In this document: piece by piece, positions 35,546 to 47,887 of the stretch
Layout of the letters: every line of letters begins with the position of its first letter
Numbering within the stretch: the first letter of the stretch is position 1
Assembly: GCF_025144145.1 (NCBI RefSeq)
Contig: NZ_CP083546.1
Span: forward strand, 3,754,001-3,818,000
Origin: Leisingera sp. M658
GTDB taxonomy: Bacteria; Pseudomonadota; Alphaproteobacteria; Rhodobacterales; Rhodobacteraceae
Direction: 5' to 3'
Length of the DNA: 64,000 bases
The notes under the pieces: generated by a model
Told to the model about the DNA's origin: nothing
Database searches by the model: none
Seen by the model: only the letters and a program-made list of their open reading frames with translations
Made by a program: the position numbers and the translations under genes

Positions 35546-36829
35546 TTACAGGTTCGGATACAGCGGGAACCTGGCGCAGAGATCTGCGACCTTGGCGCGC
35601 ACCGCGGCTTCCACATCGGCATTGCCGTCTTCACCGTTGGCGGCCAGGCCGTCGATCACCTCGATGATCAGGTCGGCGATCTGGCGGAACTCGCCCTCGC
35701 CGAAGCCGCGGGTGGTGCCTGCGGGGGTGCCCAGACGCAAACCGCTCGTCACGGTGGGCTTTTCCGGGTCGAACGGGATGCCGTTCTTGTTGGTGGTGAT
35801 ATGGGCGCGGCCCAGCGCCTTGTCGGCGATATTGCCGGTCACACCTTTGGGGCGCAGGTCGACCAGCATCACATGGGTGTCGGTGCCGCCGGTGACGATG
35901 TCCAGGCCGCCTTTGATCAGCTGGTCCGCCAGCGCCGCGGCGTTGGCGCGCACCTGCTTTTGGTAGGTCTTGAACTCCGGCTTCAGCGCCTCGCCAAAGG
36001 CCGCCGCCTTGCCTGCGATCACATGCATCAGCGGGCCGCCCTGGATGCCGGGGAAAATCGCCGAGTTCACTTTCTTGGCAATCGCCTCGTCATTGGTCAC
36101 GATCATGCCGCCGCGGGGGCCGCGCAGGGTCTTGTGGGTGGTGGTGGTGGCCACATGCGCATGCGGGAACGGCGAGGGGTGCTCACCGGCGGCGATCAGG
36201 CCCGCGATATGGGCCATGTCGACCATGAAATAGGCGCCGACGCTGTCTGCGATTTCGCGGAACCGGGCAAAGTCGATCTGGCGCGGAATGGCGGAACCGC
36301 CGGCGATGATCAGCTTTGGCTGGTGCTCGGTGGCCAGCGCCTGGATCTGGTCGTAGTCGATCAGGTTGTCGCTTTCGCGCACGCCGTAATGCACCGCGTT
36401 GAACCACTTGCCGGACTGGTTCGGACGCGCGCCATGGGTCAGGTGGCCGCCGGAGGCCAGATCCATGCCCAGGATGGTGTCGCCGGGCTGGATCAGCGCC
36501 TGGAACACGCCCTGGTTCGCCTGGCTGCCGGAGTTCGGCTGCACATTGGCAAACTCACAGCCGAACAGCGCCTTGGCGCGGTCGATGGCCAGGTTTTCAG
36601 CGACGTCGACATACTGGCAGCCGCCGTAATAGCGGCGACCCGGATAGCCTTCGGCGTATTTATTGGTCAGCACAGAGCCTTGCGCTTCCATCACCGCCGC
36701 CGAGACGATGTTCTCAGACGCGATCAGCTCGATCTCGTCGCGCTGGCGGCCCAGCTCGGCGGTGATCGACGCATAAAGCTCAGGATCGCGCTCGGAGAGG
36801 GGTTGGGTGAAAAAGAGATCTTTGGACAT
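35546..36829 (-). CDS. glyA: Serine hydroxymethyltransferase
   Basis: This 427-residue, full-length enzyme starts [16 protein letters not shown] at 36829; a longer frame is rejected. It makes serine from glycine and methylene-THF with pyridoxal phosphate (Schiff-base lysine in [14 protein letters not shown]). In this operon it is the entry step of the serine cycle for formaldehyde-level carbon. It is the last gene of the minus-strand operon, 13 bases after the ppc stop. Confidence 0.97.
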   Translation of the reverse strand: MSKDLFFTQPLSERDPELYASITAELGRQRDEIELIASENIVSAAVMEAQGSVLTNKYAEGYPGRRYYGGCQYVDVAENLAIDRAKALFGCEFANVQPNSGSQANQGVFQALIQPGDTILGMDLASGGHLTHGARPNQSGKWFNAVHYGVRESDNLIDYDQIQALATEHQPKLIIAGGSAIPRQIDFARFREIADSVGAYFMVDMAHIAGLIAAGEHPSPFPHAHVATTTTHKTLRGPRGGMIVTNDEAIAKKVNSAIFPGIQGGPLMHVIAGKAAAFGEALKPEFKTYQKQVRANAAALADQLIKGGLDIVTGGTDTHVMLVDLRPKGVTGNIADKALGRAHITTNKNGIPFDPEKPTVTSGLRLGTPAGTTRGFGEGEFRQIADLIIEVIDGLAANGEDGNADVEAAVRAKVADLCARFPLYPNL

Positions 36830-36842
36830 TCGGGGCTCCTGT

Positions 36843-39502
<2,660 letters not shown>

Positions 39503-39506
<4 letters not shown>

Positions 39507-40474
39507 ATCACCCGGTCCCGTGGTTCGCGCCCTGCAAAGAAATCAGTCAGGTTGTCGAGCACACGGAAGCCCATCGCCTCGCGCGCCTCGCGGGTGGCGC
39601 TGCCCAAGTGCGGCAGCATCACCAGGTTGTCGCAGCCCATCAGATCCGGGTTAATGCGCGGTTCGCCATCAAACACATCCAGCCCGGCACCGCCGATGGT
39701 TTCGAACCACAGGGCGCGGGACAGGGCCAGCTCGTCGATAATCTCGCCGCGGGCCGTATTGATAAGGAAGGCATCCGGCTTCATCAGGTTCAGCATCCGG
39801 GTGTTGATCAAATGCCGGTTTGCAGCGCCGCCGGGGCAGTGCAGCGAGACAAAGTCGCACTGCGGCATCAGCTCTTCCAGGCTGCTGGCCTGAGTAGCGT
39901 TATAGCGGGCCAGAACATCCGGCGACACGCGGGAGCGGTTCTGCACCACGATCTTCATGCCAAAGCCATGATGCGCGCGGCGGGCCATTTCCTGGCCGAT
40001 ACGGCCAAAGCCGACGATGCCCAGCGTCTTGCCGGAAACCTTGGTGCCGACCAGATGGGTCGGACGCCAGCCGGTCCATTCACCGGCACGCACTTCACGC
40101 TCACCTTCACTTGCGCGGCGGGCAACCATCAAAAGCAGCGTCATGGCGATGTCGGCGGTACATTCGCTAAGAACATCGGGGGTGTTGGTCACAGTCATCC
40201 CGTGGCTTGCCGCACTGAGCATATCAATATGAGAGTAGCCAACACCGTAGTTGGCGAGGATCCGTGCCTGGGGCTTAGTGATATCAAACGCACTGGCCGG
40301 AATCTTGTCGGTCACCGTCGGCAGTACAGCGTCATAGGATCTCATTGCGTCGCGCAGTTGCGCTTCGCTCAATGGCTTGTCGCCAGTGTTCAGCACAGCA
40401 TCAAAGGCTTCAGAAAGCTGCGCCTCAACTGCGGCGGGCCAGCGGCGGGTCACCAGAACCTTGGGCTTTGCCAT
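39503..40474 (-). CDS. hpr: Hydroxypyruvate reductase / D-glycerate dehydrogenase
   Basis: This 323-residue 2-hydroxyacid dehydrogenase has the NAD loop GIVGFGRIGQEMARR near 150-164, the catalytic Arg in NTARGEI near 239 and the His in LPHLGSATREARE near 293. In serine-cycle operons this enzyme reduces hydroxypyruvate to D-glycerate. It lies between mtkB (99 bases upstream) and ppc (ATGA overlap). By family alone it could be a general D-2-hydroxyacid dehydrogenase; the operon fixes the assignment. Confidence 0.88.
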
Positions 40475-40573
40475 GACTTCATCTCCCTGTCGTGCTTATG
40501 CTTTATTAATGCGCCCCACCCCTGCCATTGCCCCAGGCCAGGGGTGGAGCGTCGCACCTGACCCAAAGCCGGA

Positions 40574-41467
40574 TCAGGCGGCGTTCTTTTTCATCACGCT
40601 TGCGATGGTTTCGCCGATCACGGCGGGGTTTTCGGCAACGGTCACGCCGGCCGCCGACAGGATCTCCACCTTCTCGGAAGCGCTCTCGCCGAAGGCCGAG
40701 ATGATCGCGCCCGCATGGCCCATGGTGCGGCCCTTGGGAGCGGTCAGACCCGCGACATAGGCCACAACCGGCTTGGTCACATGGTTCTTGATGTAATCCG
40801 CCGCTTCCGCTTCCTGCGGGCCGCCGATTTCACCGATCATCGCGATGACCTCGGTTTCCGGATCCTTCTCGAACCATTCCAGGATGTCCTTGAAGGAGGA
40901 GCCGTTGATCGGGTCGCCGCCGATGCCGACCGAGGTCGAGATGCCCAGGCCCAGCTCTTTCAGCTGCGCTGCGGCCTCATACCCCAAGGTGCCCGAGCGG
41001 CCGATGATGCCCACGGTGCCCGGCAGGTAGATGTGGCCCGGCATGATGCCCAGCAGCGCCTTGCCCGGCGAGATAGTGCCGGCGCAGTTCGGCCCCGTCA
41101 GGATCATCCGCTTGTCCTTGGGATAGCGGTACATGTAGCGCTTCACGCGGATCATGTCCTGGGCCGGGATGCCGTCAGTGATGCAGACGCAGTAGTTGAT
41201 GCCCGCATCCGCCGCTTCCATGATGGAGTCGGCTGCAAACGGCGGCGGCACAAACACCAAGGAGGCATTGGCGCCAGTGGCCTCAACCGCTTCTTTCACA
41301 GTGTTGAAGACCGGCACACCCTCGACGGTCTCGCCGCCCTTGCCCGGCACCACGCCACCAACGACGTTGGTGCCGTATTCGATCATGTCCTTGGTGTGGA
41401 ACCGCGCGATTTTGCCGGTGATGCCCTGAACGATGACTTTGCTTTCGCGATCGAGAAGGATGCTCAT
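40574..41467 (-). CDS. mtkB: Malate thiokinase alpha subunit (MtkB-like)
   Basis: This 297-residue protein is homologous to succinyl-CoA synthetase alpha, with CoA-binding QGITGK and the phosphohistidine region [10 protein letters not shown]. Together with the preceding MtkA it would activate malate to malyl-CoA with ATP. The choice of malate rather than succinate is based on its place between hpr and sga and on malyl-CoA lyase across the divergent promoter. It overlaps mtkA by ATGA. Confidence 0.85.
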   Translation of the reverse strand: MSILLDRESKVIVQGITGKIARFHTKDMIEYGTNVVGGVVPGKGGETVEGVPVFNTVKEAVEATGANASLVFVPPPFAADSIMEAADAGINYCVCITDGIPAQDMIRVKRYMYRYPKDKRMILTGPNCAGTISPGKALLGIMPGHIYLPGTVGIIGRSGTLGYEAAAQLKELGLGISTSVGIGGDPINGSSFKDILEWFEKDPETEVIAMIGEIGGPQEAEAADYIKNHVTKPVVAYVAGLTAPKGRTMGHAGAIISAFGESASEKVEILSAAGVTVAENPAVIGETIASVMKKNAA

Positions 41468-42663
41468 TTAACTGCCCTCACACGAGTGTTTTGATCAAGG
41501 TCGTTTTTCCACGCGCCGACGGCCCGCTCAGCGGCTTCCATCAGCGAGGTTGCGCGGATCAGCGGCAGGCCGGACTGTGCCAGGATTTTCTGGCCTTCCT
41601 CCACGTTGGTGCCCGCAAGGCGGACCACCACCGGCACGTCAACCTCAACTTCGCGCAGCGCCTGAACAACGCCTTCGGCCACCCAGTCACAGCGGTTGAT
41701 GCCGGCGAAGATGTTGACCAGAACCGCCTGCACATTGCTGTCGGACATCACCAGACGGAACGCCTTGGCCACCCGTTCCGGTGTCGCACCGCCGCCGATG
41801 TCCAGGAAGTTGGCAGGCTCGCCGCCGGCCAGCTTGATGGTGTCCATGGTCGCCATCGCCAGGCCAGCGCCGTTGACGATGCAACCGATGTTGCCCTCAA
41901 GGCCGACATAAGACAGGCCGCGGTCGGCGGCGCGGCTTTCTCGCGGATCTTCCTGGCTCTTGTCGCGCAGCTCGGCGATCTGCGGGTGACGGAACAGGGC
42001 GTTGTCGTCAAAGGTCATCTTGGCGTCCAGCGCGATGACCCGGTTGTCCGAGGTGACCACCAGCGGGTTGATCTCAACCATGGTGGCGTCCAGTTCGGAG
42101 AACGCCTGGTAGCAGCCCTTGAGGGTGCGCACCATCTGCTGCGTCATTGCCGGCTCAATGCCCAGGGCAAACGCAATCTCACGCGCCTGGAAGTCCTGCA
42201 GGCCCACCGCCGGTTCAACGGTCGAGCGCACGATGGACTCGGGGCGCTCGGCGGAGATCTCCTCAATCTCCATACCGCCTTCGGACGAGGCAACGATCAT
42301 CACCCGCTGGCTGGAACGGTCCAGCACAAAGCCCAGATAGATCTCGCGGGCAATCGGCACCGCACCTTCGACATAGACACGGTAGATGCCTTTGCCCTCG
42401 GGGCCGGTCTGGTGGGTCACCAGCTTCTTGCCGAACAGGTTCTCGGTTGCCTCATAAATCTCGGCTTCCGAGTTGCACAGCTTGACTCCGCCCGCCTTGC
42501 CGCGGCCGCCGGCGTGAACCTGAGCCTTGACGATCCATCTGTCGCCGCCCAGTTCCCGCGCGCGGTAGGCCGCTTGCTCGGGGCTGTAGGCCAGTGCGCC
42601 GGGCGGAACCGTCACGCCGAAGTTGCTCAGAACTTCCTTGGCCTGGTATTCGTGGATATCCAT
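41464..42663 (-). CDS. mtkA: Malate thiokinase beta subunit (MtkA-like)
   Basis: This 399-residue ATP-grasp protein starts [22 protein letters not shown] and has [17 protein letters not shown] near 46-62, the nucleotide loop, and DLEGNIGC-like [21 protein letters not shown] near 251. It is homologous to SucC. With MtkB it forms the malate-CoA ligase of the serine cycle. It starts 33 bases after sga. Confidence 0.87.
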   Translation of the reverse strand: MDIHEYQAKEVLSNFGVTVPPGALAYSPEQAAYRARELGGDRWIVKAQVHAGGRGKAGGVKLCNSEAEIYEATENLFGKKLVTHQTGPEGKGIYRVYVEGAVPIAREIYLGFVLDRSSQRVMIVASSEGGMEIEEISAERPESIVRSTVEPAVGLQDFQAREIAFALGIEPAMTQQMVRTLKGCYQAFSELDATMVEINPLVVTSDNRVIALDAKMTFDDNALFRHPQIAELRDKSQEDPRESRAADRGLSYVGLEGNIGCIVNGAGLAMATMDTIKLAGGEPANFLDIGGGATPERVAKAFRLVMSDSNVQAVLVNIFAGINRCDWVAEGVVQALREVEVDVPVVVRLAGTNVEEGQKILAQSGLPLIRATSLMEAAERAVGAWKNDLDQNTRVRAVK

Positions 42664-42695
42664 GGTCCTCTCCTCCTCATGGATGCGGAAATCTA

Positions 42696-43946
42696 TTACT
42701 CAGCGGGCTCAAGAGCTGCTGTGTAATGCTGGTCGAGAAGGGCGTTGATCGCCTCTATGTCGACGCCTGCGCCCATGTCGTTCATCGCCTTACCGAAGCG
42801 GTTGACGATGTCAGTGATGGCCGCAGGGGTGATCTGGTTCAGGATGCCGATGCGGACCTGGACCGGCTCCGACAGGGTCGGCCAGATGCCAAATCCCACG
42901 GCGCGGCAGTTGCCCACCAGCTCTTTTTCGCGCCCTGCCAGATCGCCGGGCAGGTTCAGCACGATAAGGCTGGTCATGTTGCTGGTCACATCGCAGCCCA
43001 TGGCGGTCACGGCATCGCGCAGCGCTTTCTCGTGGAAGGCATAGTCGCGGGCCTTCTGGGCACGGCCGTGCTGCAGGGTGATGCGCAGCGCCTCATGGAA
43101 GGCGGCAACGGCATAGCCCGAATGGGTGCGGTGGTAAGTGCCGGCACCAACGTCGCTACCGTCCACGATGCCCCAGTGGCGGGCTTCCAGGATCGGGTTG
43201 TGGACATAGGAATGGCAGCCGTTCTCGCGCACGGTCTGGATGTAGCGGTCAGTGAAAGACACCGGCGCATAGGTCAGCGGCAGGCAGAGCACGCCTTTCT
43301 GCGGGCAGGACGCCCAGCCGGCAACGCCCGGGTAATCGTCGATCGAGAAATCCTCGATGCCCAGCGAGGACACCGCGTCGATCAGGCCCATTACGCCGTG
43401 CTTCTCACAAGCGTCCGAGAAGCCTTTGAGGTCGTTGATACGGCCCGAGCCAGTTTCCCAATGCGCCATGAAGGCCCACTTAGGCTTCTTCTCAGCCAGC
43501 ACCTGCTCCACCAGCTTGCCAGAGACCGACTCGCCGTGCGGCACGTCGACCACGGTGACGGAGGCCGGCTGCGGGTTCATCGCATCTGCGGCCAGTTCCT
43601 CGCGGGTGGCGGCTTTCATGCGGATGGTCATCGCGTCAATGCCGGAGAAGGTACCGTTCTGGAAAGCAACTACGGTATCGCCCGGCAGGATTGCGTTCAG
43701 CATGCAATCAAGGCCCGAGAAACCGGTGCCGCCAACGCCGTAGGTGTAGGTGTTGGCGGTGCCCCAAAGGTCGCGCAGCATTTGCTTGCACTCGATCATG
43801 CCGCGCAGCACATCCGCCTGCATGTGATCGGCCAAGCCGGTGTTGGCAAAGGCCTGCAGCACGCGGGGGTCGGTATTGCCCGGGCCAGGGCCTGCGGCCA
43901 GGGTTTCCGGGATTTCCAGGCTGGGGAAGATCGTGGGTTCTGTCAT
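42696..43946 (-). CDS. sga: Serine-glyoxylate aminotransferase (class V)
   Basis: This 416-residue protein starts [24 protein letters not shown] at 43946; the earlier frame lacks support. It is a fold-type I class V aminotransferase with the PLP lysine in [10 protein letters not shown] and the conserved [10 protein letters not shown] and SSLGIEDF regions. In the serine cycle it converts serine plus glyoxylate to hydroxypyruvate and glycine. The sequence is divergent from the well-known methylobacterial enzyme, so the call leans on the operon. It is the first gene of the minus-strand serine-cycle operon. Confidence 0.75.
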   Translation of the reverse strand: MTEPTIFPSLEIPETLAAGPGPGNTDPRVLQAFANTGLADHMQADVLRGMIECKQMLRDLWGTANTYTYGVGGTGFSGLDCMLNAILPGDTVVAFQNGTFSGIDAMTIRMKAATREELAADAMNPQPASVTVVDVPHGESVSGKLVEQVLAEKKPKWAFMAHWETGSGRINDLKGFSDACEKHGVMGLIDAVSSLGIEDFSIDDYPGVAGWASCPQKGVLCLPLTYAPVSFTDRYIQTVRENGCHSYVHNPILEARHWGIVDGSDVGAGTYHRTHSGYAVAAFHEALRITLQHGRAQKARDYAFHEKALRDAVTAMGCDVTSNMTSLIVLNLPGDLAGREKELVGNCRAVGFGIWPTLSEPVQVRIGILNQITPAAITDIVNRFGKAMNDMGAGVDIEAINALLDQHYTAALEPAE

Positions 43947-44031
43947 CGGGTCAAACCTCTGTTGGTGTCCGTTTGCCGATGTGCCGGAGGTCACGGGCCT
44001 TCATCACGGTGGTCTTCACTGCGGGAAGGTT

Positions 44032-44196
44032 TGTTTCCTGTCGTGCAACATCTGTTAATCCAAGGAAACCCTAGGTCGACAAAACCCGCAACATTCCTAT
44101 ATCCTGCTTTTGGGTATCTAATAGGATAGTATAAAACCTACCCAAACCGGTAAAAATACCGTTGCATACCGAAACTGACCCTACCCATTCAGGTAG
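44032..44196. promoter_or_regulatory. Divergent control region with TACC/GGTA inverted repeats and a GACAGGAAACA box
   Basis: Between sga and the LuxR gene lie TTTGGGTA/TACCCAAA (44109-44116, 44139-44146), CGGTA/TACCG (44148-44152, 44157-44161) and CTACC/GGTAG (44181-44185, 44192-44196). TACCCAT at 44183-44189 fits the NarL-type heptamer TACYYMT. On the minus strand GACAGGAAACA lies at 44032-44042, and the identical 11-mer occurs before mcl. Autoregulation by the adjacent LuxR protein is plausible. Confidence 0.55.
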
Positions 44197-44217
44197 TTTT
44201 TAACAAAAGGGCACCAA

Positions 44218-44871
44218 ATGGCTCCTATAAGCGACAAAGTTTCCCCGATTTCGGTCATGCTTGCTGACGCAAATCCGCTGGTGCTGTCGGCGATGTCCGA
44301 GATCTTCGACAAGGACCCGCGATTCTCGTTGGTCGCGACCTCCGCCACCGCCGAAGGCTTCCTTGGAACAGTGATGCGGGTGCCGGTCCAGGTCGGGATT
44401 ATCGACTGGAACCTGCCGGCACTTGGCGGTGCCAAGCTGATCGAGGTGCTGCGCGAGCAAGCCAACGCGCCGCGGCTGGTGGTCTACGCCGACGAAAGCG
44501 GCGACGTGCCCCGCAAGGCGATGAGTGCGGGCGCGGCCGGCTTTGCGCCGCGCTCCAGCGCCGTCGAAGACGTGCTGGACACCTGCCTCGCCGTCGCCGA
44601 GGGCAAGATGGTCTTCCCCTTCCTCGACGTGCGCGGTCTGCAGGCCGATCCGATCGAGCAGCTGTCCCGCCGCGAACGCACCATGCTGGAGGCACTGTCG
44701 AAAGGGCTGACCAACAAGGAGCTCAGCAAGGAGCTGGAAATCTCCACCAACACGGTGAAGTTCCACCTCTCGAACCTTTACGAAAAACTCTCGGTCAAGA
44801 ACCGCGCCCAGGCGATTGCGTTCTACTACGCCAACCGCGCCGCCAAGGGTGATTTCCACTTCGAACAATGA
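44218..44871 (+). CDS. LuxR/NarL-type response regulator in the serine-cycle cluster
   Basis: This 217-residue protein has an N-terminal receiver-like domain with the phosphoacceptor Asp near 62 (GIIDWNLPALGG) and a C-terminal LuxR/FixJ helix-turn-helix (LSRRERTMLEALSKGLTNKELSKELEISTNTVKFHLSNLYEKL). AAAGGG precedes the ATG. It stands between the divergent sga operon and the mcl-gck operon, and no kinase is adjacent, so the signal source is unknown. It probably controls serine-cycle genes; well-studied methylotrophs use a LysR-type protein (QscR) for that. Confidence 0.85.
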   Translation: MAPISDKVSPISVMLADANPLVLSAMSEIFDKDPRFSLVATSATAEGFLGTVMRVPVQVGIIDWNLPALGGAKLIEVLREQANAPRLVVYADESGDVPRKAMSAGAAGFAPRSSAVEDVLDTCLAVAEGKMVFPFLDVRGLQADPIEQLSRRERTMLEALSKGLTNKELSKELEISTNTVKFHLSNLYEKLSVKNRAQAIAFYYANRAAKGDFHFEQ

Positions 44872-44886
44872 CCCCGGCGTGCCGCC

Positions 44887-44949
44887 TTCGCGCGAGTGTG
44901 CACGCGCACGTACGCGAGAGCGCGACGCGCGGGCGCACACTCGCGCGAA
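44887..44949 (+). terminator. Large perfect hairpin with GNRA loop and alternating purine-pyrimidine tract
   Basis: Arms TTCGCGCGAGTGTGC (44887-44901) and GCACACTCGCGCGAA (44935-44949) are perfect 15-bp complements, and inside them CGC-GAGA-GCG (44913-44922) forms a smaller GNRA-capped hairpin. Bases 44896-44916 alternate purine and pyrimidine without exception, which favours Z-DNA. It lies 16 bases after the LuxR stop and before the mcl promoter, so it probably terminates the regulator or insulates mcl. Confidence 0.7.
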
Positions 44950-44975
44950 TGTATTTAAATGAAATCTTTTTTCTT

Positions 44976-44986
44976 GACAGGAAACA
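44976..44986 (+). promoter_or_regulatory. GACAGGAAACA box upstream of mcl
   Basis: This 11-mer is identical to one on the minus strand at 44032-44042 upstream of sga. A TTGACA overlaps it at 44974-44979, and AAATCTTTTT precedes it, as it also does at 61225 before dmmD. The proposed regulatory role is inferred from the repetition only. Confidence 0.45.
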
Positions 44987-45048
44987 CCCTGATGGGGAAT
45001 GCCTAGAGAGGAGAGGACGAAAACCCGTCACGAATGAGGAGCAAACCC

Positions 45049-46026
45049 ATGTCATTCCACACCATTGAACAAGCCCCCGGCCGCCTGAACCGCAGCGAAT
45101 TGGCGATCCCAGGATCTCAGCCGCAAATGTTTGAAAAAGCGGCGAAATCTGACGTAGACGTGATCTTCCTGGATCTCGAAGACGCGGTTGCGCCGGACGA
45201 AAAAGAGCAGGCCCGCAAGAATATCATCGAGGGGCTGAACGACATCGATTGGGGCAACAAATCCATGTCGGTGCGAATCAACGGCCTCGACACCCACTAC
45301 ATGTACCGCGATGTGGTCGATGTTGTTGAACAGGCAGGTGAACGTCTTGACCTGATCATGGTTCCGAAAGTCGGCACCGCAGCCGATGTTTACGCCGTCG
45401 ACATGCTGGTCACTCAGATCGAAGACGCCAAGGGCCTGAAGAAGCGGATCGGCTTTGAGCACATCATCGAGACCGCGCTCGGCATGCAGAATGTGAGTGA
45501 AATTGCCGCAGCTTCCAAGCGTAATGAATCGCTGCATTTCGGCGTTGCCGACTATGCCGCCTCGACCCGCGCCCGCACCACCATCATCGGCGGTGTGAAC
45601 CCCGATTACTCGGTGCTGACCGACCCCGCCGCAGACGGCTCCCGCGACGTGCACTGGGGCGATATGTGGCACTATGCGCTGGCCCGCATGGTGGTTGCTG
45701 CGCGCGCCAACGGTCTGCGCCCGATCGACGGCCCGTTCGGTGATTTCCAGGATCCGGAAGGCTACAAGGCCGCCGCCAAACGCGCAGCGGTTCTGGGTTG
45801 CGAAGGCAAATGGGCGATCCACCCCAGCCAGATCGAACTGGCCAACGAGGTGATGTCGCCGTCGGATGCGGAGATCACCAAAGCGCACCGCATTCTGGAA
45901 GCCATGGCCGAAGCCGAAGCCGCCGGAAAAGGCGCGGTGTCGCTTGATGGCCGCCTGATTGACTATGCTTCGATCCGTCAGGCAGAAGTGCTGGTGGAAA
46001 AAGCCAAGCAGATCGCCGGCAACTAA
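45049..46026 (+). CDS. mcl: L-malyl-CoA lyase
   Basis: This 325-residue protein starts MSFHTIEQAPGRLNRSELAIPG at 45049, behind GAGGAG. It is a HpcH/HpaI (citrate lyase beta-like) lyase with DVIFLDLEDAVAPDEKEQAR near 43-62 and the C-terminal KWAIHPSQIELANEV motif. It splits malyl-CoA into acetyl-CoA and glyoxylate, closing the serine cycle with MtkAB. A 10-bp hairpin separates it from gck. Confidence 0.92.
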   Translation: MSFHTIEQAPGRLNRSELAIPGSQPQMFEKAAKSDVDVIFLDLEDAVAPDEKEQARKNIIEGLNDIDWGNKSMSVRINGLDTHYMYRDVVDVVEQAGERLDLIMVPKVGTAADVYAVDMLVTQIEDAKGLKKRIGFEHIIETALGMQNVSEIAAASKRNESLHFGVADYAASTRARTTIIGGVNPDYSVLTDPAADGSRDVHWGDMWHYALARMVVAARANGLRPIDGPFGDFQDPEGYKAAAKRAAVLGCEGKWAIHPSQIELANEVMSPSDAEITKAHRILEAMAEAEAAGKGAVSLDGRLIDYASIRQAEVLVEKAKQIAGN

Positions 46027-46052
46027 ACCGCCGTTCTGTTTCAAGATCTTAC

Positions 46053-46078
46053 GCCGCCCCGGTTTTGGCCGGGGCGGC
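46053..46078 (+). terminator. Hairpin between mcl and gck
   Basis: GCCGCCCCGG (46053-46062) and CCGGGGCGGC (46069-46078) pair over six bases, 27 bases after the mcl stop and 28 before the gck start. No T-run follows, so it may be an attenuator that lowers gck relative to mcl. Confidence 0.55.
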
Positions 46079-46106
46079 TAAGCGCCGCTATGCCAGGGAG
46101 ATGCAG

Positions 46107-47369
46107 ATGACCGGATTGCTGACCACCGCCAAGGCCCTGTTTCAGGCCGCCGTAGACCGGGCCAACCCGGCACAAGCCCTGCGTGCCCAGCTGGCGTCTA
46201 CGCCATTAGCTCCGCTGCCAGAAGGCGGCAGCAACGTGCTGCTGGCAGTGGGCAAAGCCGCCGTCCCGATGATGCGCGAAGCGCTGAAGCTGATCCCCGG
46301 CACCGCCCAAGCCCTGGCCATCACAAACCCCGAAAATTACACCGAAATTCCTGGCGCCACAGTGATCTGCGGCGCCCATCCGGTACCGGATGAAAACAGC
46401 GCCGCCGCAGGTCAGGCTGCCATAGAAATGGCTCACTCCCTGGGCTCCGATGACCGGCTGATTGCGCTGATCTCCGGCGGCGGCTCCGCGCTGATGGTGG
46501 CCCCCGCCCCCGGCCTCTCGCTGGCCGACAAGTCGGCAGTGAACAAACTGCTGCTCGCCTCCGGGCTGGAAATCAACGAGATGAACCTGATCCGTCAACA
46601 GTTGTCGGACACCAAGGGCGGCGGCCTGCTGCGTCATGCCGCACCAGCCCAAGTGCAGGCCTTCATCCTGTCGGACGTAATCGGCGACGACCTGCGTGCC
46701 ATTGCCTCCGGCCCAACCGTGGCCCCCATCGGCACACGCGCTCAGGCGCGGGAAATCATGCAGCGGGCGGAACTCTGGGACAGCGCGCCTGAAGCGGTCA
46801 GAAACCACCTCAGTGCCGCTGAGGGGGCCAAGGACGCCCCGCCTCCGGCCACCAACACCCTGATCGGCTCCAACCGCCACAGCCTCAAGGCGATAATGGC
46901 GGCAGCCGCTGAAGACTGGAACCCCAAGCTGGTCTCGCACCGGCTGGTTGGCGATGTGTCAATGGCCGCTGAAACGGTCGTTGCGGCTGCGGAGGCCGCC
47001 CCCGAGGACAAACCTGCCGCATTGATCTTCGGCGGCGAAACCACTGTTCAGCTCCGCGGCAAAGGCCTTGGCGGGCGCAACCAGGAATTGGCCCTGCGCG
47101 TCGCCAAACTGGGTGCTGACCGGCTGAATGGCGATTGGCTGTTCCTCTCCGGCGGCACTGACGGGCGTGATGGCCCTACAGACGCAGCTGGCGGCATCGC
47201 CACCCCCGCCACCTGGGCCGCAATCAAGGCTGCCGGTCATGACCCGGACGCTCTGCTTGCCGACAATGACAGCTTTGCCGCTCTCAAGGCTGCGGACGCA
47301 TTGCTGATCACCGGCGGCACCGGCACTAATGTGGCCGATGTGCAAATCTTCCTTAGACGGCCGGATTGA
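46107..47369 (+). CDS. gck: Glycerate 2-kinase
   Basis: This 420-residue protein starts MTGLLTTAKALFQAAVDRANP at 46107 with GGGAG six bases upstream. It belongs to the MOFRL/GckA family, with LLAVGKAAVPM, LISGGGSALMVAP near 126-138, and GGRNQELALRVAKLG and GGTDGRDGPTDAAGG near 330-365. It phosphorylates D-glycerate to 2-phosphoglycerate, the step after hydroxypyruvate reductase in the serine cycle. Confidence 0.92.
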   Translation: MTGLLTTAKALFQAAVDRANPAQALRAQLASTPLAPLPEGGSNVLLAVGKAAVPMMREALKLIPGTAQALAITNPENYTEIPGATVICGAHPVPDENSAAAGQAAIEMAHSLGSDDRLIALISGGGSALMVAPAPGLSLADKSAVNKLLLASGLEINEMNLIRQQLSDTKGGGLLRHAAPAQVQAFILSDVIGDDLRAIASGPTVAPIGTRAQAREIMQRAELWDSAPEAVRNHLSAAEGAKDAPPPATNTLIGSNRHSLKAIMAAAAEDWNPKLVSHRLVGDVSMAAETVVAAAEAAPEDKPAALIFGGETTVQLRGKGLGGRNQELALRVAKLGADRLNGDWLFLSGGTDGRDGPTDAAGGIATPATWAAIKAAGHDPDALLADNDSFAALKAADALLITGGTGTNVADVQIFLRRPD

Positions 47370-47391
47370 TCAAGCAGCCAGCCATTCACCT

Positions 47392-47415
47392 TTGCAAAAT
47401 ACTCCCGCCGGAGGC
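47392..47415. repeat. Dispersed Rhodobacteraceae-type repeat, copy 4
   Basis: TTGCAAAATACTCCCGCCGGAGG lies between the stops of gck and the haemoglobin gene. It shares the CTCCCGCCGGAGGC core with the copy at 51301. Confidence 0.55.
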
Positions 47416-47441
47416 TCCCGAAAGTGCAACACGCGCTGCGC

Positions 47442-47858
47442 TCAAGCTGACGCGCGCGCCTCGCCCCACTCGGCAAGGTCATTGACCAGCATCAGCGCCA
47501 CGCGCCGGAACACCTGGCGCAGCCGCTCTACATGCGGCCCTTCCAAGGACAGGTCCGCCAGCGCCTGATCCATGCACTGGAGCCAGTTCTCGGCGTCCTT
47601 TTCAGTGATGGGCACATGGGCGTGCATCAGTTTCACGTCCATGTGGCCGTGTTTTTCTTCGTAATACCGGCGGCCGCCCATGAAACCAGACAGAAAATTA
47701 AACTGCTCCATCCGGGCATGGTCCATCCCATGCCCGCGCTTGTGCAGCTTGACGATCCGGGCGCCGGTTTCCGTTTCCTCGACAATATCGTAGAACCGCT
47801 CGACCAGCGCGCGGATCACCTCTTCGCCGCCGATCTGGTCAATCAACTTCTGAACCAT
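47442..47858 (-). CDS. Group II truncated haemoglobin
   Basis: This 138-residue protein starts MVQKLIDQIGGEEVIRALVERFY at 47858, behind GGAGGTT. The group II pattern is visible in FNFLSGFMGGRRYYEEKHGH, the proximal His region LMHAHVPI and Trp in ENWLQCMDQAL (G8). Such globins bind oxygen or NO. It lies directly downstream of tdm on the same strand, 29 bases from its stop, unlike most genomes where it stands alone, so a link to oxygen-dependent amine oxidation is possible. Confidence 0.85.
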   Translation of the reverse strand: MVQKLIDQIGGEEVIRALVERFYDIVEETETGARIVKLHKRGHGMDHARMEQFNFLSGFMGGRRYYEEKHGHMDVKLMHAHVPITEKDAENWLQCMDQALADLSLEGPHVERLRQVFRRVALMLVNDLAEWGEARASA

Positions 47859-47887
47859 GTAACCTCCGTGCACCGAACCGGCCGGCC

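Noticed and set aside
40574-42663. Succinyl-CoA synthetase of the TCA cycle (sucCD)
   Set aside because: Homology alone allows it, but the genes sit inside the serine-cycle operon opposite malyl-CoA lyase, so malate thiokinase is the better call.
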